From NCBI RefSeq assembly GCF_030263895.1, contig NZ_CP127161.1, forward strand, positions 868,001 through 932,000: DNA of 64,000 nt. Direction: 5' to 3'. A program made the position numbers and the translations under genes. Positions within the stretch are counted from its first letter, which is position 1, and each line of letters opens with the position of its first letter. Source of the stretch: Proteiniborus sp. MB09-C3 (GTDB taxonomy: Bacteria > Bacillota > Clostridia > Tissierellales > Proteiniboraceae). A model generated the notes under the pieces. That model searched no databases, had not been told where the DNA came from, and saw nothing but the letters and a program-made list of their open reading frames with translations. Below, in pieces: positions 44,588 through 54,356 of this stretch.

Positions 44588-46840
44588 ATGCTAAAATTAT
44601 TTAAAGAGTTTAAACCGTTTGTTATATCTATACTAATAATAATAGCCTTACTTTTCCTTCAAGCTAGTACAGAGCTTGCTCTTCCTGACTATATGTCAAA
44701 TATAGTTAATGTGGGAATTCAGCAAAATGGTATAGAAAATGCAGTACCAGAGGCAATCAGACCTACGGAGATGGAAAAAGTTAAGATATTTTTAAGTGAT
44801 GAAGAGATAAATATAATAGATGATAGCTATATATTAGTAAATGAAAGTAGAGATAATTTAACTGAAAAAAAGTATAAAGATTTTGTTAAAAAATATCCTA
44901 TATTGGAAAAAGAAGCTTTGTATATATTAGATACAAAGGAAAAAGAAGACATTGAGAAAATGAACTCCTTTTTCGGTAAGGCATTGTTAATTGTAGCAGG
45001 AATAGAAAAGGGAGCTCCTCAAGGAGTATCAGCAGAAAATATGGGGAACAATCCTTTTGCTAATCTACCTGAGGGAGTAGATCCTTTTATAATGCTAAAG
45101 AATGCACCGAAGGAACAAATTGATGCCTTAAAAGCTGAGATTGATAAGCAGTTTAATGGATTGCCTGAAACAATAATAAATCAATCTGCAATAAATCGTA
45201 TTAAAACCCAGTATGAAGATATGGGGATAGATATCAAAAAAACACAGTCTAGCTATATCTTCTATATAGGGGGAATAATGATACTTATTTCGCTTATAAG
45301 TATGCTAGCATCAATAGCTGTTGGATTTTTATCTGCCAAGGTTTCCTCTGGACTTGGGAGAAACCTAAGAGACAAGGTATTTAAGAAGGTAACTGCCTTT
45401 TCAAATGGGGAATTTGACGATTTTTCAACAGCATCCCTAATAACTAGAAGTACGAATGATATACAGCAAGTGCAGATGTTTACAGTAATGCTGTTAAGAT
45501 TAGTATTCTATGCACCTATACTAGGAGTTGGCGGAGTTATTAGAGCTTTAAGGACGAATACATCAATGGCCTGGATAGTTGCAGTAGGAGTTGCTGCTAT
45601 ACTTACTTTAGTCATATTTCTCTTTGCTGTAGCTATGCCAAGATTTAAAAAGCTGCAAAAGCTAGTAGATAAGGTTAATCGTGTGATGAGAGAATCTCTT
45701 ACTGGAATGCTAGTAATCAGAGCCTTCAACACTCAGAGAGTTGAAGAAAAGAAATTTGATGAAGCAAATAAGGATTTAACCAAAACTAATCTTTTCGTAT
45801 CAAGAATAATGACTGTAATGATGCCTACTATGATGCTTATTATGAATGGAATTACATTATTAATCATATGGGTAGGCGCTCATGAAATAGATAAAGGAGC
45901 AATACAGGTAGGAGATATGATGGCATTTATGCAGTATACAATGCAGATAATCATGTCATTCCTTATGATTTCAATGATATCAATAATACTTCCAAGGGCC
46001 TCTGTATCAGCTGGGAGAATTTCTGAAGTATTGAATAAGAAGCTTACAGTAGAGGATCCAATAACTCCAAAGGAGCTTAAAAAGGATATAAAGGGATTAT
46101 TAGAGTTTAGAAATGTCAGCTTTAAATACCCAGGAGCAGAGGAAAATGTTATTGAAAATATATCATTTACTGCAAGGCCTGGAGAAACTACTGCCTTTAT
46201 TGGTAGTACAGGAAGTGGTAAATCTACGCTCATTAACTTAATTCCAAGGTTCTATGATGCTACAGAAGGAAAAATTCTTTTAGATGGCATGGATATAAGA
46301 GATATGAGGCTATATGACCTAAGAGAAAAAATTGGATATGTTCCACAAAAAGGAGTTCTATTTACAGGAACTATAGAAAGCAATATAAAATACGGTAGAA
46401 ATGCTGATGCTAGTGATGAAGATATTCTAAAGGTTATAGAAATAGCTCAAGCCAAAAAATTCATAGATGAAAAGGAAAAGGGAGTCTTATCTGAAATATC
46501 TCAAGGAGGAACTAATGTTTCAGGCGGTCAAAGACAAAGACTTTCAATTGCTAGGGCATTGGCCAAAACACCAGAGGTACTCATTTTTGATGATAGCTTT
46601 TCAGCACTTGATTTTAAAACAGATGCTGCTTTAAGAAAGGCTATGGGAGAAGAAATAAAGGATAGAACTGTACTAATAGTTGCACAGAGAATAAGTACCA
46701 TAATGAACGCTGAAAATATCGTAGTTTTAGATGAAGGAAAAGTAGTTGGTATGGGTACTCATAAAGAGCTTCTAAAGAACTGTGATGTTTATAGGCAAAT
46801 AGCTCTGTCACAGCTATCAGAGGAGGAATTAGCAATATGA
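44588..46840 (+). CDS. ABC exporter half-transporter with large extracytoplasmic insert
   Basis: 750 residues, about 160 longer than a standard half-exporter. The extra length lies between TM1 (~10-32) and TM2 (~225-250) and is hydrophilic, helical and probably outside the membrane. The NBD is complete: Walker A GSTGSGKSTLIN, signature NVSGGQRQRLSIARAL, Walker B LIFDDSFSALD with Asp instead of catalytic Glu, and AQRIS replacing the H-loop SHR. So it is the degenerate half of a heterodimer with the next gene, overlapping by 4 bp. Regulated by MarR upstream. Confidence 0.9.
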   Translation: MLKLFKEFKPFVISILIIIALLFLQASTELALPDYMSNIVNVGIQQNGIENAVPEAIRPTEMEKVKIFLSDEEINIIDDSYILVNESRDNLTEKKYKDFVKKYPILEKEALYILDTKEKEDIEKMNSFFGKALLIVAGIEKGAPQGVSAENMGNNPFANLPEGVDPFIMLKNAPKEQIDALKAEIDKQFNGLPETIINQSAINRIKTQYEDMGIDIKKTQSSYIFYIGGIMILISLISMLASIAVGFLSAKVSSGLGRNLRDKVFKKVTAFSNGEFDDFSTASLITRSTNDIQQVQMFTVMLLRLVFYAPILGVGGVIRALRTNTSMAWIVAVGVAAILTLVIFLFAVAMPRFKKLQKLVDKVNRVMRESLTGMLVIRAFNTQRVEEKKFDEANKDLTKTNLFVSRIMTVMMPTMMLIMNGITLLIIWVGAHEIDKGAIQVGDMMAFMQYTMQIIMSFLMISMISIILPRASVSAGRISEVLNKKLTVEDPITPKELKKDIKGLLEFRNVSFKYPGAEENVIENISFTARPGETTAFIGSTGSGKSTLINLIPRFYDATEGKILLDGMDIRDMRLYDLREKIGYVPQKGVLFTGTIESNIKYGRNADASDEDILKVIEIAQAKKFIDEKEKGVLSEISQGGTNVSGGQRQRLSIARALAKTPEVLIFDDSFSALDFKTDAALRKAMGEEIKDRTVLIVAQRISTIMNAENIVVLDEGKVVGMGTHKELLKNCDVYRQIALSQLSEEELAI

Positions 46841-48684
46841 GCGAAAACAATATGAAAAATCAACAACCAAGGAGAATGGGCCCTCCTGGTCCTATGGGAA
46901 GAGGATTTGAAAAGCCTAAGGATTTTAAAGGAACTTTTTCTAAATTACTTAGATACCTAAGACCTTATAGACTAAAACTAATTATAGTAATGCTATTTGC
47001 TATAGGAAGTACAGTCTTTACCATAAGAGCACCTAAAATACTTGGTAAAGCAACAACTAAAATATTTGAAGGATTAGTGTCTAAAATATCAGGGGCTTCA
47101 GATGGGGGAATTGATTTTCAGTATATATTAAATATAATCTTAATCCTAATAGGACTATATGTAATCTCAGCAATATTTTCCTTTATACAAGGAATTATAG
47201 TTACAGGTGTTTCACAGAAGGTATCCTATAACCTGAGAAGGGAAATATCTGAAAAGACAAATAGGCTTCCACTCAAGTATTTTGATTCTGTGTCTCACGG
47301 AGATGTGTTATCAAGGGTCACAAATGACGTAGATACTGTTAGTCAGACATTAAATCAAAGTATGAGTCAGATAATTACCTCTGCTACTACACTTGTAGGT
47401 GTTCTCATAATGATGCTTTCCATAAGCTGGCAGATGACTATTGCTGCTATTTTGATACTGCCAATCTCTATGGTTTTAGTCATGGGCATAGTCAAGCGAT
47501 CTCAGAAATACTTTAAGACACAGCAAGAATCTCTTGGTCGCGTTAACGGACATATAGAAGAGGTTTATAGCGGACACAATATAATGAAAGCCTTTAATGC
47601 AGAAAAGGAAGCTGTAGAGAAATTTAGAAAGATTAACGGTGAGCTTTATAACTCTGCCTGGAAGGCACAGTTTCTTTCTGGAATGATGATGCCTATCATG
47701 ATGTTTATTGGCAATATAGGATATGTAGCAGTTTCAATTTTAGGCGGATGGTATGCTATAAAAAAGACTATAGAGGTAGGAGATATACTTTCCTTTATAC
47801 AATATATAAGGAGCTTTACTCAGCCAATAGCACAGGTAGCTCAGATAAGCAATGTACTCCAATCGACAGTTGCTGCTGCTGAAAGAGTATTTGAATTCTT
47901 AGATGAGGATGAAGAGCCTAAGGAGTCTGAAACACCTGTTAAATTAGAAGAAGTAGAAGGAAGAGTCACCTTTGAGAATGTCAAATTCGGGTACAATGAA
48001 GACAAGATAATAATAAATGACTTTTCAGCAGACATAAAGCCAGGGCAGAAGGTTGCCATAGTAGGGCCTACAGGAGCAGGAAAAACTACTATAGTTAAGC
48101 TTTTAATGAGATTTTATGACTTAAATGAGGGTAGAATTTTCGTAGATGGTCATGATATCAATGATTTTACAAGAGAAGACTTAAGGGATAATTTTGGAAT
48201 GGTTCTTCAAGACACATGGCTTTTTTCTGGAACTATAATGGAGAACATAAGATATGGGAGACTAGATGCTACAGATGAAGAAGTAATAGAAGCTGCAAAA
48301 TCTGCCCATGCCCATAGATTTATTCATACTTTACCAGATGGATACAATATGATTATAAATGAGGAGGCAAACAATATATCTCAAGGACAGAAGCAGCTCC
48401 TAACCATAGCTAGAGCAATTCTTTCAAATCCTAAGATTCTTATACTAGACGAGGCAACATCCTCTGTAGATACTAGAACAGAAATATTGATACAAAGGGC
48501 CATGGAAAATCTAATGAAGGGAAGAACAGCCTTTATAATTGCACATAGACTTTCAACCATAAGAGATGCAGATTTGATCCTAGTTATGAAGGATGGAGAT
48601 ATAGTAGAGCAAGGCAGCCATGAAGAGCTTCTATCAAAAAATGGATTCTACGCAGAGCTTTATAACAGCCAATTTGCAGCATAA
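46837..48684 (+). CDS. ABC exporter half-transporter (catalytically intact)
   Basis: 615 residues. A Pro/Gly/Arg-rich cytoplasmic start (QQPRRMGPPGPMGRGFEKPK) precedes six TM segments (~45-345). The NBD has Walker A GPTGAGKTTIVK, Walker B ILILDEATSSVD with intact Glu, and H-loop IAHRLS. The signature is degenerate (NISQGQKQLLTIARAI), complementary to the intact signature of the partner. Together they make an asymmetric multidrug-type exporter. ATG overlaps the upstream stop in ATGA; a bidirectional terminator follows. Confidence 0.92.
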   Translation: MSENNMKNQQPRRMGPPGPMGRGFEKPKDFKGTFSKLLRYLRPYRLKLIIVMLFAIGSTVFTIRAPKILGKATTKIFEGLVSKISGASDGGIDFQYILNIILILIGLYVISAIFSFIQGIIVTGVSQKVSYNLRREISEKTNRLPLKYFDSVSHGDVLSRVTNDVDTVSQTLNQSMSQIITSATTLVGVLIMMLSISWQMTIAAILILPISMVLVMGIVKRSQKYFKTQQESLGRVNGHIEEVYSGHNIMKAFNAEKEAVEKFRKINGELYNSAWKAQFLSGMMMPIMMFIGNIGYVAVSILGGWYAIKKTIEVGDILSFIQYIRSFTQPIAQVAQISNVLQSTVAAAERVFEFLDEDEEPKESETPVKLEEVEGRVTFENVKFGYNEDKIIINDFSADIKPGQKVAIVGPTGAGKTTIVKLLMRFYDLNEGRIFVDGHDINDFTREDLRDNFGMVLQDTWLFSGTIMENIRYGRLDATDEEVIEAAKSAHAHRFIHTLPDGYNMIINEEANNISQGQKQLLTIARAILSNPKILILDEATSSVDTRTEILIQRAMENLMKGRTAFIIAHRLSTIRDADLILVMKDGDIVEQGSHEELLSKNGFYAELYNSQFAA

Positions 48685-48698
48685 ATCGATTAAAATAG

Positions 48699-48740
48699 AA
48701 ATCACTCTTAAAGAGAAGATCGTATCTTTAAGAGTGATTT
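48699..48740. terminator. Bidirectional terminator between convergent operons
   Basis: 16-bp perfect arms (48699-48714 and 48725-48740, AAATCACTCTTAAAGA type) with a 10-nt loop. T residues follow on the plus strand and a T-rich stretch on the minus strand. It serves both the ABC exporter operon and the opposing betaine-type operon, whose stop is 2 bp away. Confidence 0.9.
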
Positions 48741-48741
48741 T

Positions 48742-49920
48742 TTATATCATTGATGATAGAACATCAGCCTTTGACACAATACCTTTTAGAGTTCCATCAT
48801 TATCAACTATTGCTATAGGATATTTAGTTTCTACAGCCATCGAGATAATATCGTGCAATAAAGCATCAGGGGAGGCAGTTATTATATCTCTTATCATAAC
48901 ATCGGAGATAGTCAGTTTTTCCTTATTTGCTCTTATAGCATCATCGATAGTAATGATTCCCTGTAGCTTCATTTTTTCTGCTACTATATATGCACTTGAT
49001 ACCCTGTTAGAACGCATCATATTTATGGCATAATTAGGATTATCCTTTAATCTAACTATACTGTTTGGAGTGATCATTACATTTCTGGCGCTTATTACCT
49101 GTGTCTTGTCCGCACCATCTATAAACTGCTTTACATAATCATTAGCAGGATTTTCACTCATTTCTTCGGGAGTATCTACCTGTATTACTTCTCCATCTCG
49201 CATTATAGCAACTCGGTCACCTATTTTAAAAGCTTCATTTATATCATGAGTTATAAATATTATAGTTTTCTCCAATTTTCTTTGAATTGATAGCAATTCA
49301 AACTGCATATCTTTTCTAACTAAAGGATCCAGTGCTGAAAAGGGCTCATCCATAAGAAGTATTTCAGGCTCATTGGCTAGAGCTCTTGCTATTCCAACTC
49401 TTTGCATCATTCCTCCTGAAAGATTTGATATCAGCTCGTTTTCTAATCCTTCTAAACCTACCATGGAAATTATTTCTTTTGCTTTTACCTGTCGTTGAGA
49501 TTTAGGTATACCCTTAACTTCAAGACCATATTCAACATTGCCTATAACATCCCTGTGGGACATAAGCCCGAAGTTTTGAAATACCATAGAAACTTTATTT
49601 CTTCTATAGTTAACTAATTCTTTTTTCTTGAAGCTGCCAATGTTTTTATCTTCAAAAAGAATTTCTCCTGATGTAGGTTTATTGAGCATATTAAAGCATC
49701 TTACTAATGTGGATTTACCAGATCCGGACAAACCTATAATGACAAAGATTTCTCCTCTCTTTATATCTAAATTTATATCCCAAAGAGCTACAGTCACTCC
49801 AGTTTTTTTATATATAGTATCCTTATCTAATCCAGAGTTTTTTAATTTAACTGCTCTGTTTTTTTCTGTACCATAGAGCTTAGATAGATTTCTAATACTT
49901 AAGATATTGTTATTTTGCAT
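48742..49920 (-). CDS. Glycine betaine/proline-type ABC ATPase with CBS pair
   Basis: 392 residues of the ProV/OpuAA type. An N-terminal family segment (LSIRNLSKLYG) precedes the NBD with Walker A GLSGSGKSTLVR, signature LSGGMMQRVGIARAL, Walker B ILLMDEPFSALDP and H-loop ITHDINEAFK. Two CBS repeats (~280-392) probably sense ionic strength or nucleotides, as in OpuA. It overlaps the permease gene by 11 bp and is last in the binding protein-permease-ATPase operon. Confidence 0.92.
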   Translation of the reverse strand: MQNNNILSIRNLSKLYGTEKNRAVKLKNSGLDKDTIYKKTGVTVALWDINLDIKRGEIFVIIGLSGSGKSTLVRCFNMLNKPTSGEILFEDKNIGSFKKKELVNYRRNKVSMVFQNFGLMSHRDVIGNVEYGLEVKGIPKSQRQVKAKEIISMVGLEGLENELISNLSGGMMQRVGIARALANEPEILLMDEPFSALDPLVRKDMQFELLSIQRKLEKTIIFITHDINEAFKIGDRVAIMRDGEVIQVDTPEEMSENPANDYVKQFIDGADKTQVISARNVMITPNSIVRLKDNPNYAINMMRSNRVSSAYIVAEKMKLQGIITIDDAIRANKEKLTISDVMIRDIITASPDALLHDIISMAVETKYPIAIVDNDGTLKGIVSKADVLSSMI

Positions 49921-50785
49921 TATTTTTCACCTCATTACCTTTAACCAAACCTTGAGTGATTCTATCTAATATAACTGCAATAATTACAACTGCTGTTCCA
50001 GATACTAATCCTCTACCTATCTCTACACGGTTGACACTTATTAGAACCTCCATACCGAGACCTGTGGCACCAATCATGGATGTAGTAACAACCATAGCCA
50101 TAGCCATCATAATAGTTTGATTAATTCCCTCCATTATTGTAGGTAAAGCCTGTGGGATTTGTACTTTTATGAGAGATTGTAGCTTGGTCGAACCAAAGGC
50201 TATAGATGCTTCTACAACTTCTTTATCTATTTGCCTGATTCCATGACTTGTAAGTCGGATAGTTGGAACAATAGCATAAATCGTAGTAGCTATTACAGCA
50301 GGAGGTTTACCTAATCCAAAGAATAAAAGTGCTGGTATTAGGTAAACAAATACTGGCATTGTTTGCATTGTATCTAAGATAGGTCTAGCAATTGAATTTG
50401 CTTTATCACTAGTTGAGATGAGGATTCCCAGTGGAAATCCTAGTGCCAGAGAAATAATTACAGATGCTATAACTATGGACAGGGTTTCATTCATAAGGCT
50501 CCATAATCCAAAGGCTCCTATTAAAAACAAGAGAGCTGAGTATAAAATACCTTTACTAACTTTACCGCTTAGCTTCCATCCTGCAATAAATACTAACAAA
50601 ATTAACACAAACCAGGGTATTAAATTTAATATTGAATGTATTCCGTTTACAAAACCCCCTAAAGATAATCTAATTTTGCTAAAGAATACATCATATTTGA
50701 TACTGAAGTTTCTTACAGCTTCGTCTATTGCGTTGGTGTTAACTGGAATCCTAAGAGGAAAATCAAATATCAAATAATAAATCAT
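49910..50785 (-). CDS. Glycine betaine/proline-type ABC permease
   Basis: 291 residues with an N-terminal extension and six or seven membrane segments. The BPD_transp_1 cytoplasmic loop (EAA motif region) reads VVEASIAFGSTKLQSLIKVQ. It is close to OpuAB/ProW in size and layout. Gene order is binding protein, permease, ATPase, with the SBP as a separate lipoprotein, whereas classical OpuA/ProVWX starts with the ATPase. Confidence 0.9.
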   Translation of the reverse strand: MIYYLIFDFPLRIPVNTNAIDEAVRNFSIKYDVFFSKIRLSLGGFVNGIHSILNLIPWFVLILLVFIAGWKLSGKVSKGILYSALLFLIGAFGLWSLMNETLSIVIASVIISLALGFPLGILISTSDKANSIARPILDTMQTMPVFVYLIPALLFFGLGKPPAVIATTIYAIVPTIRLTSHGIRQIDKEVVEASIAFGSTKLQSLIKVQIPQALPTIMEGINQTIMMAMAMVVTTSMIGATGLGMEVLISVNRVEIGRGLVSGTAVVIIAVILDRITQGLVKGNEVKNNAK

Positions 50786-50797
50786 AATTTTTTCCTC

Positions 50798-51778
50798 CTA
50801 TTTTAAATACTCTCTAAGAATCTGTGCATCATCAGAGCTTAACCATTCGTCTAGTAAGTTATCATGTTTTTTTAAGAACCATTCAGCAGTTTCATTATAG
50901 TTAGCACCCGTATCCTGCATATAGGCTAGGGCTTCCGATGTCAATGCACTTGATGTCTTATATTTAGTTAAGAATTCAACTATTTCTGGGTTAGACTCTG
51001 CGAAATTATTGCTTACAGCTACAGTTACTCTAACAGATGGCAAATTAGTTTTTCCGTCTTTATAAGTTGATCTATCAAATGGTTCATCTTCTAATAGCAC
51101 AAAATCATACTTACCCATTAGCCAAGTAGGTTCCCAATAATATGCTGCTATTGGTTCACCTTTATCATATGCAGAAGTTATTGCTGCTGCAAGAGAAGCA
51201 TCTGAGCCAGGTCTGAAATATATAAAGCTTTCATCCAAACCATAGTATAGATATTTATTGTACATAATATCGTCTACTTCCCAACCAGGAATTGCACCAT
51301 AAATTCTTCCCTTGTCCTTAGATTCTTCATCAGGAAATACATCAGGATATTTTTTCAAATCCCACACGTATTTTAATTCAGGAGCTAAAGCTTCTATTCC
51401 TCTACTTTTATCTCCCTCGATAACGTATCTTGGCACATAAATTCCTTGGGAATTATCATCATAATTAACTCCAAGCTCTTTAAGCTTGCCTTCTTTAATA
51501 TCTGATTCATAAGTAGCTAAATTATCTGTCCAAATTTCCATGTGGACATCAATTTCTCCTTTTATCATGCCTTCATGCATTACAGTAGACGAACCAGGAA
51601 CTTCTCTCCATCTGTATCCATAGGCTTTTTCTACTATCAAACCAGCAACTGCATTATGGAACTTTATACTATCCCATCCTGAGTCTGCAAAAGTAATCTC
51701 ATTTGAGTTATTTGAGCAACCAACAGCAGTAACAATTGTCAGCATCGTTAATATAATTAGACACATAATCCTCTTCAA
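50798..51778 (-). CDS. ProX/OpuAC-like substrate-binding lipoprotein
   Basis: 326 residues. Lipoprotein signal with lipobox TAVGC (Cys21). The mature part has the OpuAC fold landmarks GWDSIKFHNAVAGLIVEKAY near the start, MHEGMIKGEIDVHMEIW, IPGWEVDD and AAYYWEPTWLM, all rich in Trp and Tyr for an aromatic cage that holds a quaternary amine. Betaine, carnitine or proline betaine are candidates; the sequence does not decide between them. It is the first gene of the operon, behind a TTGACA promoter. Confidence 0.88.
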   Translation of the reverse strand: MKRIMCLIILTMLTIVTAVGCSNNSNEITFADSGWDSIKFHNAVAGLIVEKAYGYRWREVPGSSTVMHEGMIKGEIDVHMEIWTDNLATYESDIKEGKLKELGVNYDDNSQGIYVPRYVIEGDKSRGIEALAPELKYVWDLKKYPDVFPDEESKDKGRIYGAIPGWEVDDIMYNKYLYYGLDESFIYFRPGSDASLAAAITSAYDKGEPIAAYYWEPTWLMGKYDFVLLEDEPFDRSTYKDGKTNLPSVRVTVAVSNNFAESNPEIVEFLTKYKTSSALTSEALAYMQDTGANYNETAEWFLKKHDNLLDEWLSSDDAQILREYLK

Positions 51779-51823
51779 ATTTTATACCTTCCTTCTTAAA
51801 ATCGTGGTTCATTCTTTGTAATT

Positions 51824-51852
51824 ATGTTAACATTAGCTTGGAAACGTGTCAA
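51824..51852 (-). promoter_or_regulatory. Promoter of the betaine-type ABC operon
   Basis: On the minus strand TTGACA (51852-51847), 17-bp spacer, TAACAT (51829-51824), about 45 bp upstream of the gene start. No terminator-type riboswitch lies between them. The rest of the 382-bp gap to 52160 holds only the divergent promoter at 52070. Confidence 0.75.
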
Positions 51853-52069
51853 ATTAGCCATTCATAAAAGCTGATTGATTAAATGCTATGAAAACCTATT
51901 TTCCAATGGGTACAGCAGATTATATTTTTTTATATTTTTGCTGAATTTTCTATTTTGATTTGCTGAAAATGAGAGGGAAAACCTAGATATTCAGACTGTA
52001 TTTGGATCTGTCCAAAAAACCATAGTAGAATCCATATATTCTGACGATTATTGCAGCTTTTTTGCTCCG

Positions 52070-52099
52070 TTGACAGCAAGAAATTGCAAAACCTATATT
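52070..52099 (+). promoter_or_regulatory. Promoter of the ATP-NAD-kinase-like gene
   Basis: TTGACA (52070-52075), 18-bp spacer, TATATT (52094-52099), about 60 bp upstream of ATG 52161. Confidence 0.7.
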
Positions 52100-52160
52100 A
52101 ATATAATATATTTAGGGTAAGAATATTAATAAAAAATACAAAAATTAAGAGGTGTATTTT

Positions 52161-53273
52161 ATGAAACTAGGGTTTATAGTCAATCCTATTGCAGGTATGG
52201 GAGGTAGAGTAGGGCTTAAGGGTACTGACGGCTTAGAAGTCCTAGAAAAAGCTCGTAGACTAGGAGCAGTGCCTGAATCTCCAGATAAAGCAAAAAAAGC
52301 CTTAGAACGCTTGCTTTCTGTTAAAGATAAACTTCAAATTTTCACTTATCCTGGAAGCATGGGAGAAGAAGAAGCAGCTCAATTAGGATTCGAGCCAGTG
52401 ATTTTAGGTGAAGGGAAGAACAGCTTTGGACCAGAAGATACAGAGGAAGCTGCAAAGCAAATGTTGGATAAGGGAGTGGATATCATACTTTTTGCTGGCG
52501 GAGATGGTACAGCACGTAATATATACAATGCCATAGGAACACAGATACCCGTAATTGGAATACCAGCAGGAGTTAAAATCCATTCAGCCGTATATGCAAG
52601 TCATCCTAGAGCAGCAGGAGAGATAACCTTAAAATATCTCCAAAATGAAGATATAAAAACAAAAGAGGCAGAGGTAATGGATATAGATGAAGAGGCATTT
52701 AGAGAGGGTGTAGTAACAGCAAGGCTATACGGATATATGAGAATTCCTTTAGAGCCAGAGCTTATTCAAACAAGTAAGTCCAGCGGCATAGGCTCAGAGG
52801 AGGATGCCTTAGAGGGAATTGCCGAAAAAATAGTTGAAGAAATGGAGCCTGATGTATTTTACATAATAGGCTCTGGAACGTCTACCAGACCTATTATGGA
52901 GAGGTTAGGACTGCCTAATACTCTTTTAGGAATAGATATTGTAAGGAATAAAGAATTAATAGCATCTGATGTAAACGAAAAAGAAATTCTAGATATAATA
53001 GGAGGCAATCGAGCTAAAATAATAGTTACTGTCATAGGTGGTCAAGGTTATATATTTGGAAGAGGGAATCAACAAATCAGTGCCGAAGTCATTAAAACAG
53101 TAGGAAAAGATAATATTCGTATTATTGCAACTAAAAACAAGCTTATGTCATTAAAAGGAAGGCCGCTTTTAGTAGACACAGGAAATGAAGAAGTAAATAA
53201 AATGTTTAACGGATATAGGAAGGTATTGATCTCTCATTACATGGAGACAGTAGAGAGGGTAGAGGGGCTATAA
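52161..53273 (+). CDS. ATP-NAD kinase-like protein (AcoX family)
   Basis: 370 residues, longer than housekeeping NAD kinase. Start KLGFIVNPIAGMGGRVGLKG and the nucleotide-binding FAGGDGTARNIYNAIG, followed by VIGIPAGVKIHSAVYA. The C-terminal half has IIGSGTSTRPIMERLGLPNT and VTVIGGQGYIFGRGNQQIS, as in AcoX-like proteins of the ATP-NAD kinase/diacylglycerol kinase clan. A phosphotransfer role on NAD or another small molecule is probable but not proven. ATG 52161 has AAGAGGTG 7 bp upstream. It is followed 23 bp later by a CorA-type gene. Confidence 0.88.
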   Translation: MKLGFIVNPIAGMGGRVGLKGTDGLEVLEKARRLGAVPESPDKAKKALERLLSVKDKLQIFTYPGSMGEEEAAQLGFEPVILGEGKNSFGPEDTEEAAKQMLDKGVDIILFAGGDGTARNIYNAIGTQIPVIGIPAGVKIHSAVYASHPRAAGEITLKYLQNEDIKTKEAEVMDIDEEAFREGVVTARLYGYMRIPLEPELIQTSKSSGIGSEEDALEGIAEKIVEEMEPDVFYIIGSGTSTRPIMERLGLPNTLLGIDIVRNKELIASDVNEKEILDIIGGNRAKIIVTVIGGQGYIFGRGNQQISAEVIKTVGKDNIRIIATKNKLMSLKGRPLLVDTGNEEVNKMFNGYRKVLISHYMETVERVEGL

Positions 53274-53296
53274 GCAGTGAATGAGGAGATATTATC

Positions 53297-54241
53297 ATGG
53301 AAATATACAACCTTACAAATGACAAGATAGAGAAACAGGATTTTACACAAAATTGGTTTAATGAAAATCAAAAATATTTAGTTATATGCTATGGCAGGGA
53401 AGTATTAGATATCCAAGCTATGTTCAACCTTGCTCAAGAAACTATTGATGAATGTATTCATCTTGATGATTTTGTTCGGATGGAAAGCTATGATGACTAT
53501 GACTATATAAATTTGAATTACTTTTATTTACAAGAAACGAGGCTAAAATTTGAGGAGATTAATTTATATATAGGAGAAAACTATATTGTATTGGTATTAG
53601 ATCCAAAAGGTATCCTCAAGGAAGATCTAAAAGAGTATATATTTCAAAAGATTGAAAAATCACCAAAAGCTGATGGAAGACTTAATAAGGTATATTACCT
53701 AATCTTTGACAAACTATTATCTGATTTATTCATAACTCTTGAGGAAGCGGAAAAAAAAGTACAGGATTTAGAAGATTCCATAATACAGGAGGCAAATCGA
53801 AAAATGCTAGAAAGGATAAACTCCTTTCGTTTAATCGTGAATACTATGAAAAGAAATCTTCGACCTCTTTTATATATAGGGGATCAGATAATGGTCAATG
53901 AAAATGGATTTATTACAAAAAGCTATCTCAGATATTTTAAGAGTATTGATATACGCTTAAATAAATTATATGATTTTGCTATGGATTTAGCTGAGATGGT
54001 TAATCATCTGCAATATATGTATGACAGCACATTATCTACAGAAAGAAATAAAATAAGTGAAAGATTAACGATCATCGCAACATTTTTTGCCCCATTAACT
54101 GTAATAACAGGCATATATGGAATGAATTTCATTTATATGCCTGAATTGCAGTGGCAATACGGCTATCCTATAGCTATGGGAATAATGACTATTGTCAGTA
54201 TTGGATTATATATATTCATGAAAAAGAAGAAGTGGCTTTAA
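53297..54241 (+). CDS. CorA-family divalent metal (Mg2+/Co2+) transporter
   Basis: 314 residues. A large cytoplasmic N-terminal domain with the long stalk helix (~130-250) precedes two membrane segments at the end. The signature GIYGMNF sits at the first segment's exit and FMKKKKWL closes the protein. CorA pentamers conduct Mg2+ down its gradient. It is co-transcribed with the ATP-NAD-kinase-like gene upstream, whose enzyme clan requires a divalent metal, a possible but unproven link. Confidence 0.92.
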   Translation: MEIYNLTNDKIEKQDFTQNWFNENQKYLVICYGREVLDIQAMFNLAQETIDECIHLDDFVRMESYDDYDYINLNYFYLQETRLKFEEINLYIGENYIVLVLDPKGILKEDLKEYIFQKIEKSPKADGRLNKVYYLIFDKLLSDLFITLEEAEKKVQDLEDSIIQEANRKMLERINSFRLIVNTMKRNLRPLLYIGDQIMVNENGFITKSYLRYFKSIDIRLNKLYDFAMDLAEMVNHLQYMYDSTLSTERNKISERLTIIATFFAPLTVITGIYGMNFIYMPELQWQYGYPIAMGIMTIVSIGLYIFMKKKKWL

Positions 54242-54306
54242 ATAGAATCCACTCTGTTTTGAGAACTACAGTATGACCTCAATTTTTAGAAAAGCTCAAA
54301 AAACAG

Positions 54307-54335
54307 TTGACATTTTAAAATGAAACTAATATCAT
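54307..54335 (+). promoter_or_regulatory. Promoter of the T-box-controlled ABC operon
   Basis: TTGACA (54307-54312), 17-bp spacer, TATCAT (54330-54335). The predicted start, near 54342, lies just before Stem I. Confidence 0.82.
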
Positions 54336-54356
54336 ATATAGATAATAGTAAATGCT

